Numbered from the stretch's first letter, positions 10,860 to 22,330 are shown. The stretch: DNA of 64,000 bases from Atherix ibis (GCA_958298945.1 OY282607.1:52243020-52307019), one strand, 5' to 3'. Program-made: numbers and translations. Notes: generated by a model not told the origin, from the sequence alone.

Positions 10860-12018
10860 TTGGGTTGTCCGGAAAATAATTTCGTTGTTTCACAAAAGAG
10901 GACTTAATTGTATTTTTTCATAACCAACTTCACACTTAAGCCGCATAAACATATGTATTTTGGCAGCTGACATAGCAAGGCTTGCTTGTGAAGAAATTAT
11001 GGAAAGTGGAAAACACCATTTTCGGCATATTTTACTTTTTTACTATAGAAAAGATAAAATGATGTTCAAGCAAGAAACAAATTATCCGATGTGTTAAGTG
11101 AGCGCCAGTGCCAAAACTGGTTTACAAAATTTCGATCCGGCAATTTTGATTTTGAAGATACACCACGTTCTGGAATGCCAGTTGAAGCTGATGAAGACAC
11201 AATTAAGGCATTAATTGATGCAAACCGGCATATAACAACTCATGAGATCGCTGAGAGATTAAATTTATCGAAGTCGATCGTTCATGATCATTTGAAACGG
11301 CTAGATTTAATCTCAAAGCTCGACATATGAGTTTCTCATCTTCTTATGGGGGAAAAATTTGTGCCGTCGCATTGACGTTTGTGATTTGGTTCTCAAACGC
11401 CAAGAAAATGATCCATTTTTGAAGCGTATCATCACTGGGGACGAGAAATGGGTTGTCTACAATAATGTTAAGCGTAAAAGATCCTGGAGTAGAAAAGATG
11501 AAACGGCTCAAAGCACTTTAAAAGCCAATTTTCAACAAAAAAAGGTTATACTATCTGTTTGGTGGGATTTCAAAGGAATCGTTTATTTTGAGCTTACTGT
11601 CATTTGTTGGACAAATTGACTGATTCACTTAAATAAAAAAGACCAGAGTTGGTCAATAGGTAAGGTATAGTGTTCCAGCAGCTATGGGATATACTGCCAC
11701 ACCCACCATACTCTCCAGACCTAGCACCTTCCGATTATCATTTGTTCCGGTCTCTACAAAATCGTTTAGATGGTAAAACGTTTAATTCAAATGAGGAGGT
11801 CAAAAATCACTTGGATCAGTTTTTTGCCAGCAAAGAACAAAAATTTTATGAGCGTGGAATCATGGCAAAGGGTATTGGGTCAGACAATATGTAAATGAAT
11901 AAAATATTAATTCACTGTAAGAAAAATTTTATTCAATTAAATTTAATTGAATAAAATTTTAATTCACTGGACAATATTTAATTGAATAAAAAACGACATT
12001 ATTTCCCGGACAACCCAA
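10860..12018 (+). mobile_element. irritans-type mariner, copy 1 (degenerate)
   Basis: Flanked by TA on both sides (10858-10859 and 12019-12020). Terminal inverted repeats begin TTGGGTTGTCCGGAAAATAA and end with its complement. The transposase is on the + strand but split into pieces by frameshifts. The HTH block ERQCQNWFTKFRSGNF lies at 11091-11330; GDEKWVVYNN with the first catalytic Asp, and VWWDFKGIVYFEL, lie at 11359-11619; [16 protein letters not shown] with the third Asp lies near 11700. The segment that should hold the second catalytic Asp (QDNA) is deleted between about 11605 and 11675. The wording is closest to the irritans subfamily. Relatives are at 24749, 32210, 47144 and 58233. 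Confidence 0.92.
11923..11960. repeat. Perfect 38-bp palindrome in mariner 3' end
   Basis: The 19 bases 11923-11941 are followed without spacer by their exact reverse complement (11942-11960), giving AAAATTTTATTCAATTAAA and its mirror. The sister mariner copies lack it, so it arose as an inverted duplication of local 3'-end sequence in this copy. Confidence 0.9.
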
Positions 12019-12020
12019 TA

Positions 12021-12314
12021 TTATTATAGATGAAACTATCATTAAGTAATTCGTATACCTTAAACTTTATGTCAACCATTTTTGCTTTATATCTTAAGCG
12101 GCTCCAAATAAGTGACAAATCTAGGATTTCGAAGAAAAATATACGTCATGTTTAGTGCATCTATAACTAAAATAAATTTTAATTATAATTTATCACAACG
12201 TTCATAAAGTGTCTTAAAAATCGAGCGCTTTTGAAATATGGAATAAGATTTAAATCAATATTGGTATTACGGTTATCGAACAAGTGTCGTAATGACATAC
12301 AATAAAATTTCTTA
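12021..12314. other. No recognised gene
   Basis: AT-rich intron sequence between the mariner and the short LINE/SINE-tail repeat. Nothing recognised. Confidence 0.4.
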
Positions 12315-12385
12315 TCGCCAATTGGCCTCATGGTCGTGGCGTTACAAGGTGGGCCCTGGCTTTTCTCTCAGAGACTTTACGTAAA
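12315..12385 (+). repeat. Short LINE/SINE 3'-tail repeat
   Basis: Reads TCGCCAATTGGCCTCATGG, then TCGTGGCGTTAC and CTCAGAGACTTTACG. The same series recurs at 28683 (+) and, inverted, at 45480-45545, and in shorter form at 13700 and 885 on the minus strand (GTGGCGCTATGAAGTGGC). It is therefore the shared 3' end of the I/LOA-like retrotransposons or of a SINE that uses the same tail. No coding sequence. Confidence 0.6.
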
Positions 12386-12929
12386 ACCATCCAAAAAAGC
12401 AAACAAAATTTCTTGTTGTTTGATATTTCAATAACTACTAGGAAAGTAAATGAAGTTTGGATTTTGTCTTTCTTACCTTTAGCAGATTCATTCTCTTTGT
12501 TTTCATGCATTCTTTCGTCGGTTATTGACTGTTCCTAACAAAGTTATCGAGCTTTTCACTTAACCCTTCTGTCAACAACCGAACACCCACAAACACTTTA
12601 GATCCTCGTTGTCCAACATTTATTTAGTAAACAACAATTTTCATAATATTAGTTTTTCTGATATTTTATATTGAAATGGAATTCAAAGTTAACTATGCGT
12701 TTGGTCAATAACTGAGTGCCTGGGCAACCATAGTATTTACGTTAAAAAGCAAAAAAAAAAATTGTTATGATTATTAATAATATTGTTATATTTATACTAG
12801 TATTTACTCAATTATAACATTTAGTATAGAGTTTTGAAAGTCACAGACCCACCAAATCTTCATTATGTATATCGCTGGGTTTGATGGACCATACCGAATT
12901 AATTTAGTTGTTGCGCGATAGAAAAAAGG
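12386..12929. other. No recognised gene
   Basis: AT-rich intron sequence; the short open frames here show no domain. Confidence 0.35.
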
Positions 12930-13683
12930 CTGTTTCTTGATGCTCGAGCATTCGTCATGTTTATATATGTTTGAATTTAGAATTGTTCACAAGAACTCCT
13001 CCAAAAATGGTGCTAAGCCCGACTGTAAAATGGGGAGAGAAACTACGTGGAAGGGTTATGCTGTTAATTCTATTCTATGCTCTTACGGAGGAGTCTGCCG
13101 ATTTGAAAAAGATCATCCCTTCCAAATAAGTAGAATGTGTTCTCGACGCCTGTTCCAAGTATGACACAAAAATAATGTTTGGGCATTTTAACAGCAAGTT
13201 GGGGAGGTTGCCCGTATTCAAGCGATAGGGCGGCACTCAAAGCTTGTATGAGCACACAAATGGTAATGGATTACAAACCATCCAGTGAGCAGTGGGAAAT
13301 CAAATGGCCATTGGAAGTACCTAGTTTATACGGAAAGGTATCCATAAGACCCCTGGATATCTCAATACAGGACGACTTCCAACTAAATTGATCACTAGCA
13401 GGGCACTGGTGTCGAGTTAAGGGGTGCCAACGTTGACTCCGATCACTATCGAGCCCGAATACCATCTTCGCCAATGAATAGAGCCGAACGAATGGTTCGA
13501 CTCAACAGGAGTGCCCTGCTTGACGAACGCTTTAATTGGAAGTACGACCGTGAGCTAGATGCAGTAACCAAAATCAAGTACGAACGTATGCCCTGAGAGC
13601 GAAGTAGATATTCAAATGACCTGGAAAGATTTAAGGGGTACTATAAATAGTGCGGCCGAAAAAATACTAGGCGCAAAGAGAGT
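12930..13683 (+). mobile_element. RTE-clade retrotransposon, endonuclease part
   Basis: Plus-strand remains of an RTE-type apurinic endonuclease domain. Readable blocks across frameshifts are FYALTEESADLKK, then DACSKYDTKIMFGHFNSKLG (13130-13205; the family has DFNAK, so the catalytic Asp is replaced by His), SLYEHTNGNGLQTIQ, and GANVDSDHYRAR near 13425, which contains the conserved S-D-H catalytic motif. The sequence continues past the end of the domain (ERMVRLNRSALLDERFNWKYD). It is interrupted at 13684-13697 by an I/LOA-like element and resumes at 14661. Several stops and frameshifts make it inactive. A related minus-strand copy lies at 43440-44290. Confidence 0.82.
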
Positions 13684-13697
13684 CAGAATGGCTAGTT

Positions 13698-14660
13698 GTT
13701 GTTGTTGTTTGTAAGTTGCCTTAGACATGTGCCAGGGGCCACTTCATAGCGCCACGACCGTGACTTTATAGTACGTGTGGAAAGTTATCTGAGAGAGACT
13801 GTCTATAAATAGAATATATAAAATATTTTGTGGAGCAGATTTATATGTTGTAGAAGTTTAAATGGGGACTAGAGAATGGAGTTGTTGGGTCCAGGAGCTC
13901 CATAATGGGAGGAATCCTGCTCGAGAAGTAATTCTTGGTTATGTGGCATTCCTGTAGAACATAAGTGATAGTGAAATGGATGCCACAGGATTGGCATAAG
14001 GGACAATTGGTATTGCCAAAAAGGAAGTTATGAGTAAGAGCAGTATGTTCAATCCGGATTCTGAGAAGCTTCCGCGCCCAGGATTTCGATATGGATGTTG
14101 GTGGTTATCCAATGAGTCGACAAAAGTGTGTCGCTATTGGTCCAGTCATCGTGTCTGCGGATGGCTAATGATGTTAGTTGCTATTCTGTTAGTAGGCGAA
14201 GCAGATTGGGAATGACTGTGATCACTGGTCGACGGAGTGTTTCTCCAGCCAACTTGTCAGGACTTTCATTACCCACAGTCGATGATCTATTAATCCGTCC
14301 AACTGTTCAAGGAAAAGTTTCCTATATGTGAACGGATCAGTACTAGCCTTCTTTAATCTGTCAAGAGAAGCAGTCACTTTCAACTTTGCTCTCAACCACG
14401 ATTTCCAATCTGGATGTGGAAGGGAAGTTTGGAAAACGAAGGGGAGGATGGATGAATTGCTTTCCAGGTGGTATATTAATAAGAATAGTGATGATGAATT
14501 CCTTTTTGATCTTGGGGAGATGATATTGTTTTTCGACCAGTTTCGACCAGTTTCTATCAGTATAAATAGATAGGTTTTCGACCAGTTTCTATCAGTATGG
14601 ATTCCACCGGAGATGTCCGATGTGCTCCACTGGCTAGTCGAATGCAACAGTTTACCGCTG
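13698..14660 (-). mobile_element. I/LOA-like retrotransposon, 5'-truncated copy with TSD
   Basis: Inserted into the RTE element. The 14-base target CAGAATGGCTAGTT is duplicated at 13684-13697 and 14661-14674. The 3' end (left, minus strand) carries the simple tail (CAA)n. The minus-strand frame 14647-14222 (141 codons) covers the region between RT and RNase H (SWLRAKLKVTASLDRLKKAS, then EQLDGLIDHRL), closely matching the copy at 870-2550. It is only 0.96 kb long, so it is strongly 5'-truncated, as usual for target-primed reverse transcription. Confidence 0.88.
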
Positions 14661-14674
14661 CAGAATGGCTAGTT

Positions 14675-15300
14675 TTACGATGGTTGAAAGCGAGCAACCG
14701 AGCAAAATAATGTTGCATACTTCATCATACTGCATTCTCAGAGAATGTGGACACGCATAGAGAATTATCGTGAATCGGGAAGAGTAGAGAAGAGGATTCA
14801 CAGACAAACGAAAAAACTCTGCGAGAACGAAGAGGTCTGTGAAATCGAAAAATATTGAGAGCTAACAAACCAGTTACGGAAGTTTTACATAGTTGTGAGC
14901 GTAGGATGATACGATTTACAACACGATGCTCATCATACCACAGCAAGAAAGTGATTTAATTTTTGACCAAATGGATATATTGCGGTGATCGGCGGAACAT
15001 TGTGATTAACTTGTAAAAACTAACAAGTCAGAAATGGACTTCGAGGTATCACCACCTGACGAAGACATCAACTTAAGAACCACAAGTTGCGCGGAGCTTG
15101 TTAAGTACGATGGCGATACTCTGCACCAAACGCTAAATAATAATAATGTGGGACAACTGGGACCTTGTCATTATTTATCACATACTCAAAAAAGGATATA
15201 TAATCGAACTTAAGTCCCTATAAGGCCTATATTCAATAATTTGAGTCTAGAATGTCATTAAAGAGTATGGTCCGTTGCTTGATGATGGGGCAACATTGTG
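14675..15300 (+). mobile_element. RTE-clade retrotransposon, linker and RT start
   Basis: Continuation of the RTE relic after the I/LOA insertion. Plus-strand blocks include EKRIHRQTKKLCENEEVCEI (14795-14855, the basic linker between endonuclease and RT) and, at about 15085-15130, CAELVKYDGDTLHQTL, the RTE block usually worded AELVKYGGDTLHQ. The finger region (NWDLVIIYHILKKG) follows in another frame. It fades by about 15300. It is inactive because of stops and frameshifts. Confidence 0.75.
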
Positions 15301-15504
15301 GTCTCTTGTGTGATGATGAAAATATACTTTGAAGAATATTTGATCGCCTGCATAAGGACGGTACCAAGAAGCTTACCAACATTTTATCTACACGATTAAG
15401 GATGACCCTGCCATTAAGTATTTATTTATAGACGAGGGGTTTGGTTCTTGTGCTGTTGATGATGGTGACATGATTCACAATTTAAGATTAACATTTTTTT
15501 TATT

Positions 15505-16040
15505 ACCTAGTGTTGATATTGACTATTAGAAGCGTAAGTTCGTCTGACGTCTGTGTAAAAGTAGCTCCGGTAATGATGTGAACTTCTCGGATGGAATCAT
15601 CATTGGAGTCTCCCGTATATCTGGATAAAGATCATTAACAATTTTACGATGGATTTTTGACTGAAATGTTTGGATACGACTGTAGTTAGTAGAAGGTTTG
15701 GTACAACCCGAGAATTATATTCCATAGGTCCAAATAGGTTTCAATACTGTATTATGAAGAAGTAATTTGCTATCAGTTGGAAGTTTTGAACGTAAGTAGT
15801 TGTTCGAATCGATTCTTCACTTAAACTCGTTTGAGTCTTGTATGTGGATTATAGGTCAATCGTTTGTCAAGACATTGCCCTAAGTAACATACTTGCTCTT
15901 TTTGAGGAATTATACAACCGTTAAGTTTTTTATGGGAATATTATTTTTCTTTACTATTTTTGGAAAGAATAAAATGCATGTTGACCTTGTTTTCTTTTGC
16001 TATCAGGAACTTCAACTGATAGGATTTACATAATTATTGC
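15505..16040 (-). mobile_element. Jockey-type RT thumb fragment
   Basis: Minus-strand relic. QVCYLGQCLDKRLTYNPHTR followed by LKRV near 15850 closely matches VRYLGLLLDKRLTWNPHTRL of the Jockey at 36409-40188. Further down, DLWNIILGLYQ (family: TYGIELWG) and, near 15600, IPSEKFTSLPELLLH correspond to the C-terminal end. Frameshifts and stops are present throughout. It is bounded by RTE remains on one side and the SINE relic on the other; ends are approximate. Confidence 0.75.
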
Positions 16041-16069
16041 ACTCTCCATTATAAAGTACCTATACATGG

Positions 16070-16165
16070 TCAGCACGATAGGACAGTCGTTAGCGTACTT
16101 GACTACCCCACTGAGGCTTAGTCGCCAAATGGCCTTTAAGTGTTGTGGCACTTAGAATATACATT
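16070..16165 (+). mobile_element. tRNA-derived SINE relic
   Basis: Begins with an A-box-like head, GGACAGTCGTTAGCG (16081-16095), and contains CCCACTGAGGC (16107-16117) immediately followed by the tail motif GTCGCCAAATGGCC (16121-16134). The B box itself appears deleted here. It survives next to the same CCCACTGAGGC in the other copy at 50200-50232 (GGTTCGAATCC). Together the two describe a SINE with a tRNA-like head and a LINE-type tail. Inferred from two partial copies. Confidence 0.55.
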
Positions 16166-16778
16166 TCAGTACTAATGTTACTTGAAATGATAACAAAAAA
16201 CAATAACAAACTATTTCCTACACATGTTTTCAGATAGTCTATAATACAAACTTGACTAAAGCCCACGTTAAAAAAAATATTTCTTTATTATTGATTCATA
16301 TTTTTGCTCCTTTATTTAAATGGCCGTTATGAATTAAAAGTTTTTTGTGATAAATTGTTATTATTATTATTCTGAAATTGATAGTCAAGGTATTTTTCGG
16401 TCTACGGTAAAAATTGTATCCAAGGTTTTCAAATTCAACAGGTTTCTTAAGGGCTTCAGATTCAACAAGGAAACAAAACAAAATACATTGGCGATTATCA
16501 ATTAGCTTACAAACAAGTGTTGGATCGATAGATATTGCCTTTATTAGCTAATTGTGCTCGAATATTTAAGAAAAAATGAAGGGTCACGTTTCACACAAGA
16601 AGGTAGAAAGTGTGGTATGCACCTGTAGTATATCCATTGGGGATTCGAACAAAATGTTGGCAGTTGCGCTGAGCATTGATTATTTCTTCATTCGCTTTAT
16701 ACACATTCGAAATTTTAATTTTGTTATTTTTCAAGGATATTTTGTATTCAATTATTATTTTTTTCTTTTATTACATAT

Positions 16779-16835
16779 AAGTATAAGCTTGCCTCGGTAA
16801 GAAATTTGTTTACTTACCGAGGCAAGCTTATACTT
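16779..16835. repeat. Perfect hairpin, 23-bp arms, 11-base loop
   Basis: 16779-16801 (AAGTATAAGCTTGCCTCGG then TAAG) pairs exactly with 16813-16835. It is not part of a recognised element. Confidence 0.9.
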
Positions 16836-17308
16836 GTACGTAGCATTTGTAGAGAAATATTTAAAAAAAATTATCGGGGATTATCTTCATAATTCCATAT
16901 TTACACATATTTTCATATACTTGACTTTAGATTTTATTTTATTATTTTTCAGTGCTTTTATGCCAAATAATTCTTTCGCTAAAATATAATCTAAAAAGAG
17001 GCGATTAAATCTTAACTATTACTGACCGTACAGATTGTTTGAAATATTTAATTTTTTTTAAGCATAAATGAGAACATTTTTCTATATTTAATATTAACAG
17101 TTTGTAGAAACTATAATTTTGTGCTCCAAATTTGGAAAGAAAATAATTTCCGCAAAAACTAAGTTTTGTAAAATCTTTGACCAGTCAGAGTTTAAAAATT
17201 GGGTTAGTTAAACTTAAGCCAAGTTTAAAACCATGACCGCTGGCGTTTCCGAGTGAAGCTATCGGTAACGCTTAATTAAACCAAAGTTAACTTTTGGTCG
17301 GCGTTTTT

Positions 17309-18268
17309 CTTAGATTATAGAAGAACTAGATAGACCTCTACATAAAAATTGTGGCCGAATTTTATTGGCAATACGTTCGTAAAAATGCATTACGAAATGG
17401 TCTAATAGAGCAAGCGAAAGCAAAAAAGCAAACAAATTTATTTAAATAATAAGCCTATGAAAACAGCAATGGAAAACATACTAAAAAATTCGTTCCCTCA
17501 AATTTTCTTGCACACACTTTACGTACGCCGGCACTGAACTATTTTCTGGTAAACATTGAACTGTCAACATCACATTTGTTTACATTTATTGAATGCCGAA
17601 CTTTTCACTTTTAACCATTTTTGGACAAAATAAATCATTAAAAGCCATAGGCACATCATAAACTGAATTATTGTTAATTTCTCTAGTAAAAATGAAGATG
17701 TCAACTTACCGAAAGAAAGATATTCCCGGCTTCCTCTTCATTTTCTGAAATAAAAAGTTCCTTTTAAATATTATCAACAATATAACTATTTATAAAAATA
17801 CTTACTTTTTCGTAAATACTTCAAAAAACATAGAAACTACACTTTCACTTGCACTTTCCGATAAGTGCCAAAATAACCACTTGAAAAACAATAAAAGTAT
17901 GCAACTTTATTTTGTTATGCTACCACTTTAATGGAGAATGGCATTTTTTAAAACTCTCCGAAAGTCTACAAAATTGAGGCGCTTCATATTTAATTGATAT
18001 TTACGAAATAAATAATACCATAACCCTAAAATACAATTCCATTTCATATCAAAAGATTGTATAAAAACTAAACATTGCCTGTCGTTGTCTTTAAATTGTA
18101 TTTTCGTTTCCAATAAATGAATTAAAATGAATATAAATTATGCTTTTGCAATTCAATAAATTTCTATTGCGAAAACTAGACATAAAAAAATCTACACTAA
18201 AGCATGCAAGCGTTACATATACGAAAATCTTACGTACACTGGCCTATCCAGGTATTCTTTAATCTAAG
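17309..18268. mobile_element. 8-bp-TSD DNA element, copy A (non-autonomous)
   Basis: Starts CTTAGATTATAGAAGAAC and ends with the complement of CTTAGATTAAAGAATACCTG; both continue into a GGATAGGCC-like block. The interior matches copies B and D: a TACGTACGCCGGCACTGAAC block, AACATTGAACTGTCAACATC, a GAGAATGGCATTTTTT block and a TTCCATTTCATATCAAAAG block. No transposase is present, so it is non-autonomous. The bases left of it are GCGTTTTT. The bases right of 18268 do not match, but those right of a second end-like sequence at 18815 (GCTTTTTT) match at 7 of 8, so the true right end may be 18815. Confidence 0.8.
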
Positions 18269-18815
18269 GAAAAACACCTTATATTGGACATTAGGAGAGT
18301 TATTTTTTTTAGTGAATGGAATGAGTAATAACGAAAAGTTCCAATTAAAAACTTTCTGCACAGAAGAACTTCAGGAATTGCTGATAAAACTTTGCGTTAT
18401 TAAATGTGGAGTGAATTTTTTGCTAAAGTTTTATTTAAAAAACTATGTTTTCTCAAAAGAATTTTTATAGAAAAAAGAGTCTGGCATTTTTTTTTTTTAT
18501 AAAAGAAGAAGGGATTAATAGACTTTCAAAGATTCATTAACTCATTCAGAATTTTCAGACTCCGTAAAATTTTTAATTTACTTTCAATATTGTACATTCA
18601 AGATGAGTCCTCCGTCAAATAGAATAAAAATTATTACTAATAAAATTTGTTCAATTCTTTTTAGTTTATTTACTATTTAAATAAAGTTCATTTTTATTTC
18701 AGAGAATTCGATTTACAATAGTTTCTTTCAATTTTACTTGAAATTTAAGTTAAGCCAGAAACTTCGGCAATATTTTTCTGACGTACGGTCCTATCCAGAT
18801 ATTTTTTAATCTAAG
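18269..18815. mobile_element. Possible extension of copy A with a second right end
   Basis: AT-rich sequence ending in a second copy of the family's right terminus (GACGTACGGTCCTATCCAGA, then TTTTTTAATCTAAG at 18802-18815). See copy A for the target-duplication argument. An 88-codon open frame at 18204-18470 shows no domain. Confidence 0.5.
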
Positions 18816-19081
18816 GCTTTTTTGTTGGCTACTGTAAACTTCAAAACCATACGACAAAACAGTATTGACACCTGAAACATATTTTCTCTTACTCCCGCGA
18901 ACTTTTCTCATTCTTGCAAACATTTCTCGTTCACGCGAACTTATTATCTCTCGATCTAGTGAACTTAAATAAAAGCTCTTGTAGAGCATTGTCACCGTAA
19001 ATTTTACGCAACTTTTCAAAAGCTTGGCGCGCATTTTTCCTTTTATGGAAGTAACACAACAAAATATGGCGAAAATGCATT
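18816..19081. other. Spacer between two element copies
   Basis: Unique-looking sequence between copies A and B. No coding domain recognised. Confidence 0.4.
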
Positions 19082-19089
19082 GTTTGGTC

Positions 19090-20456
19090 CTTAGATTAAA
19101 AAAGAACTGGATAGGCCTCTACACAAAAATTCTGTCGGATTTTTGTTGTAATACATTCGTAGAACGCACACACATGCAATACAACAGAAATGGCGTAAAT
19201 CATTGGGGGCCAAATTAAAAGTTCAGTATGCGATTTAAGCGGTTCGTTTAAAACCATTTTTCATATGTGATGTCATTTATTCGTAAAGAAGCAGATTTTT
19301 TAATATTGCGGGTCTTGTTGTTTGATGGAATTAGTTTTGTAAATATGCATTAAAATACAGTATTTTTTTTTAAATATTTATTTATTTATTATGTATTTTC
19401 ATTTTATTTATTTCACTGCATATTATTTATTCTTGGGAATACCGGATGCTGCTGCCACAATTCACTTTTCCCGCAACCATTTATTTTGTGGGAACCTGTA
19501 GAGTTAACATATAAACATACGATCGTAACATTTACTTTTACAATTAAGAATTAATAGAAATTCACGTATTTTTTGCACTATTAAAAAAATTCGGTACCTT
19601 AAACTTTCTTACACACACTTTATATACACCGGCACTGTACTATTTTATGGTAAACATTGAACTGTCAACATCGAATTTGTTTACATTTATTGACGGACGA
19701 ACTTTTCACTTTTTGACTACTTTTTCAATAAAATAAATCACTAAAAGGCATTTAGGCACATCACAAATAAAGTATTTCTTATTTTATTTAGCAAAAATAA
19801 AGTAGTCAACTTACCCAGAGAAAGAAATTCTCGGTTTTCTCATTTCTTCGTATGAGAAGCATTTATTAAAGAAACACTTCATTTTCTGGAATAAAAAATT
19901 CGTATTAAGTTTTATTAATAATATAACTATTTATAAAAATACTTACTTTTTCGTAAATACTTCAAAATATATTAAAATTACACTTTAAACTTCACTTTCC
20001 TTTCTCACACAATAACAAGTTCACAAATGACAAAGCTATCCCTTTAAGTCTCCCCTTTCATGGAGAATTAAAGTTTTCAAAGTCTCCGCAAGTCTACAAT
20101 ACTGAGGCGCTTTATATTTGAATGATATTTACGAAATGAATAAAAACCTAAAATAGAATTCCATTTCATATCAAAAGTTTGTACAAAAAATAAAAATTGC
20201 CAATTGTTGTGTTTAAATTGTATTTTTGTTTCCAATAACTGAATTAAAATGAATATAAATTATGATTTTGCGATTCAATAAATTTGTATTACGACAACTA
20301 GATGGCAGTGGGTGTCATGTCTACATAAAAAAATCTAAACAAAGCTATGCCAAGCGGCGAGAAATGGAAACAACGGGATAGCAAAACCAGGAATTCCGAC
20401 ACAAAATTGCGTATACATATACGGTCAGGGCCTATCCAGGTATTCTTAAATCTAAG
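19090..20456. mobile_element. 8-bp-TSD DNA element, copy B (complete ends)
   Basis: Flanked by a perfect 8-bp direct repeat GTTTGGTC (19082-19089 and 20457-20464). Ends are CTTAGATT and AATCTAAG, extending to an imperfect TIR of about 28 bases that includes GGATAGGCC. The 1367-bp interior has no transposase. Its left half matches copy D (GGCGTAAATCATT, GATGGAATTAGTTTTG) and its right half matches A and D. At 20403-20425 it carries the uninterrupted sequence into which a mariner has jumped in copy D. An 8-bp duplication fits hAT or P-type transposition, but the termini match neither consensus that I know. Confidence 0.88.
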
Positions 20457-20464
20457 GTTTGGTC

Positions 20465-21155
20465 TTCCATCTTGAACTTGTCGTAAAATCCGTAGAAAAT
20501 AAACAAAAGAAATGATTTTTTTAAAAATGAAGCTTAAACTGTCAGCTGTTAAATGACATATCAATAATATAGATACGAATAACTATAGTACTTCCAAAAA
20601 TGAATTTGTTGCGAAAAAGCGTCATGTATAATGTCAATGTTATTTGTTACCATGATGATCGTCAGTACTTATGCAAGGTTAAATTAAACTTTGGTTAATC
20701 TTATTGTTAGGCTTAAACTACTGAGAAAAAAAAGTTCTTAAATCGACCCTTAATCAGTATTTTCTATTATTTTTCTCAATTTATTTAAATTATTAATGTC
20801 ATATTTAATGCAAATAGAAAATTTAGCCATTTAGCTTATATATACTATTAAATTATAGTATATTTAATATAATTATTAGCGTGGAGTTTGTTAACTTATA
20901 ATCCTGCAAAAGGATACGTGGAAAATAATCTGAAACCAAACAAAACATGAATAATTCCAGAAAACAAATCAATTTGCTCGAATCAATCTGTAACAATTAA
21001 AAAAAAAATTAAGTTAGTAATTATGCTTTACCATAAAGTGGAGTATCGTACACTAATGTAAGACCACGTAGCTAATAGTTCCTGTCTGCAAATAAGCTGG
21101 TGAAGCCGACCTTGGTTTTTTGAGAAGAAGTACTTTCATCACATATACGATTACT
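20465..21155. other. No recognised gene
   Basis: AT-rich intron sequence. Nothing recognised. Confidence 0.4.
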
Positions 21156-21159
21156 TAAA

Positions 21160-21645
21160 GTATTTTCCTCTCAAAATTTAGATTAGAGAATATATTATAA
21201 ACAGGAGATTAATAACTTTTATGGCAATATTCTTACTTTGCATGATATTGACGGATTTGAGTAAATGAAAATAAACCAAGTCTTTGTTCTAAGAATGTTG
21301 GAGAGGAGGCCCAAAAGAACACTACTATCCCTTTTAGTTGAACAAGGCAACAGACCGGGAAAAAATGTATGTTTATACGGGTCCAATCTCATAGAAGATA
21401 CTGCGTACAGGCAATAACCCTAGATTACCCAAAAAAAAATCCTCCACTTACCGAACAAAGAAGCTTAATAGTTTGTCTTTATACTCGCAATATTTTCCTC
21501 TCAAAAAAGAGAATAAAGAAAAATGTACAATCAGGAGTTACATGACTTATATGGCAACATTGCCGTATTTCATGAAATCAACAAGTTTCAGAGATTCAAG
21601 ATAAACCAAGTCTTCGCTAAAAAAATGATGTAGAGGAGGACGAAC
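21160..21645 (+). repeat. Diverged tandem duplication (unit about 325 bp)
   Basis: The stretch 21163-21320 (TATTTTCCTCTCAAAA, then CAGGAGATTAATAACTT, ATGGCAATATT, AAACCAAGTCTT, GAGGAGG) reappears in the same order at 21490-21645 with many substitutions. It is non-coding as far as I can see. Confidence 0.7.
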
Positions 21646-21944
21646 GAGATACTTAGGTCCATGTCAGAATGCTTAGGCTAAAGCCCAAAATCAAGAAGGA
21701 TTTCACCTATTATCTATGATTTGTGCAGAATTTTTTTACTGGTCTATTTATGCAGGATTTTTATTAATCCGTAAAGATCTCAAAACAGATTTTCCGTAAT
21801 TTTTTTCGATTTAGAAAATATAAAAACATTTAGAGTATAAATTCCCAACATTTTTTAGCCAACTATCTCTATTTCAGAAAAAAATTACTCACAGATTTTT
21901 TTCAAGAAAATCATCAATAATGTAACTCATAGTTTTCCAGCGTT

Positions 21945-22330
21945 TTCAGTGCTGAGTTTGTTGTGATGTCACTAATTTTTCCATATTTGGTGTCATAATT
22001 GTCATCAGCAATCTTAAATGGCCATGTTCCACTATTGTCAATCTGTTTATTTTCTTTGTTAATAAATGTTTGACTATGCTAAATCCTCTTTTGTCTAAAT
22101 GTGATAATGGGAGTGCAAAAGAATATTTTTAATATCCTTTTTTAATTTCAATTTCAACTCTTCATTTGATGACAATTCTTTTAACTCCTCCTGTAGTATG
22201 AAGGTTTGAGAAAAGGTTCTAGAACCCAATCTTCCAAGTATTGGCAAAATACTAGAATATCGTTATCTTTTATTTTAACAGGGGAAATATTCGTGTAGAT
22301 TTGGACTCAAATTTCGTTTTTACAAGACGA
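21945..22330 (-). mobile_element. hAT-type transposase C-terminal relic
   Basis: The minus strand reads KRGFSIVKHLLTKKINRLTI, then VEHGHLRLLMTIMTPNMEKL, then a stop: the usual C-terminal end of hAT transposases of the ZBED/SCAND3-like group (GFS-x-V-K-x-x-L-T-K-x-R-N-R-L, then G-D-L-R-L). Upstream, in a shifted frame, EELKELSSNEELKLKLKK fits the preceding dimerisation region. Only this last part is visible. It shows that a hAT element was once here, but I cannot link it to the 8-bp-TSD copies A and B. Confidence 0.7.

Noticed and set aside
18204..18470. 88-codon frame as transposase of the 8-bp-TSD element
   Set aside because: No DDE, hAT or P-type motif, and it is not conserved in copies B and D.
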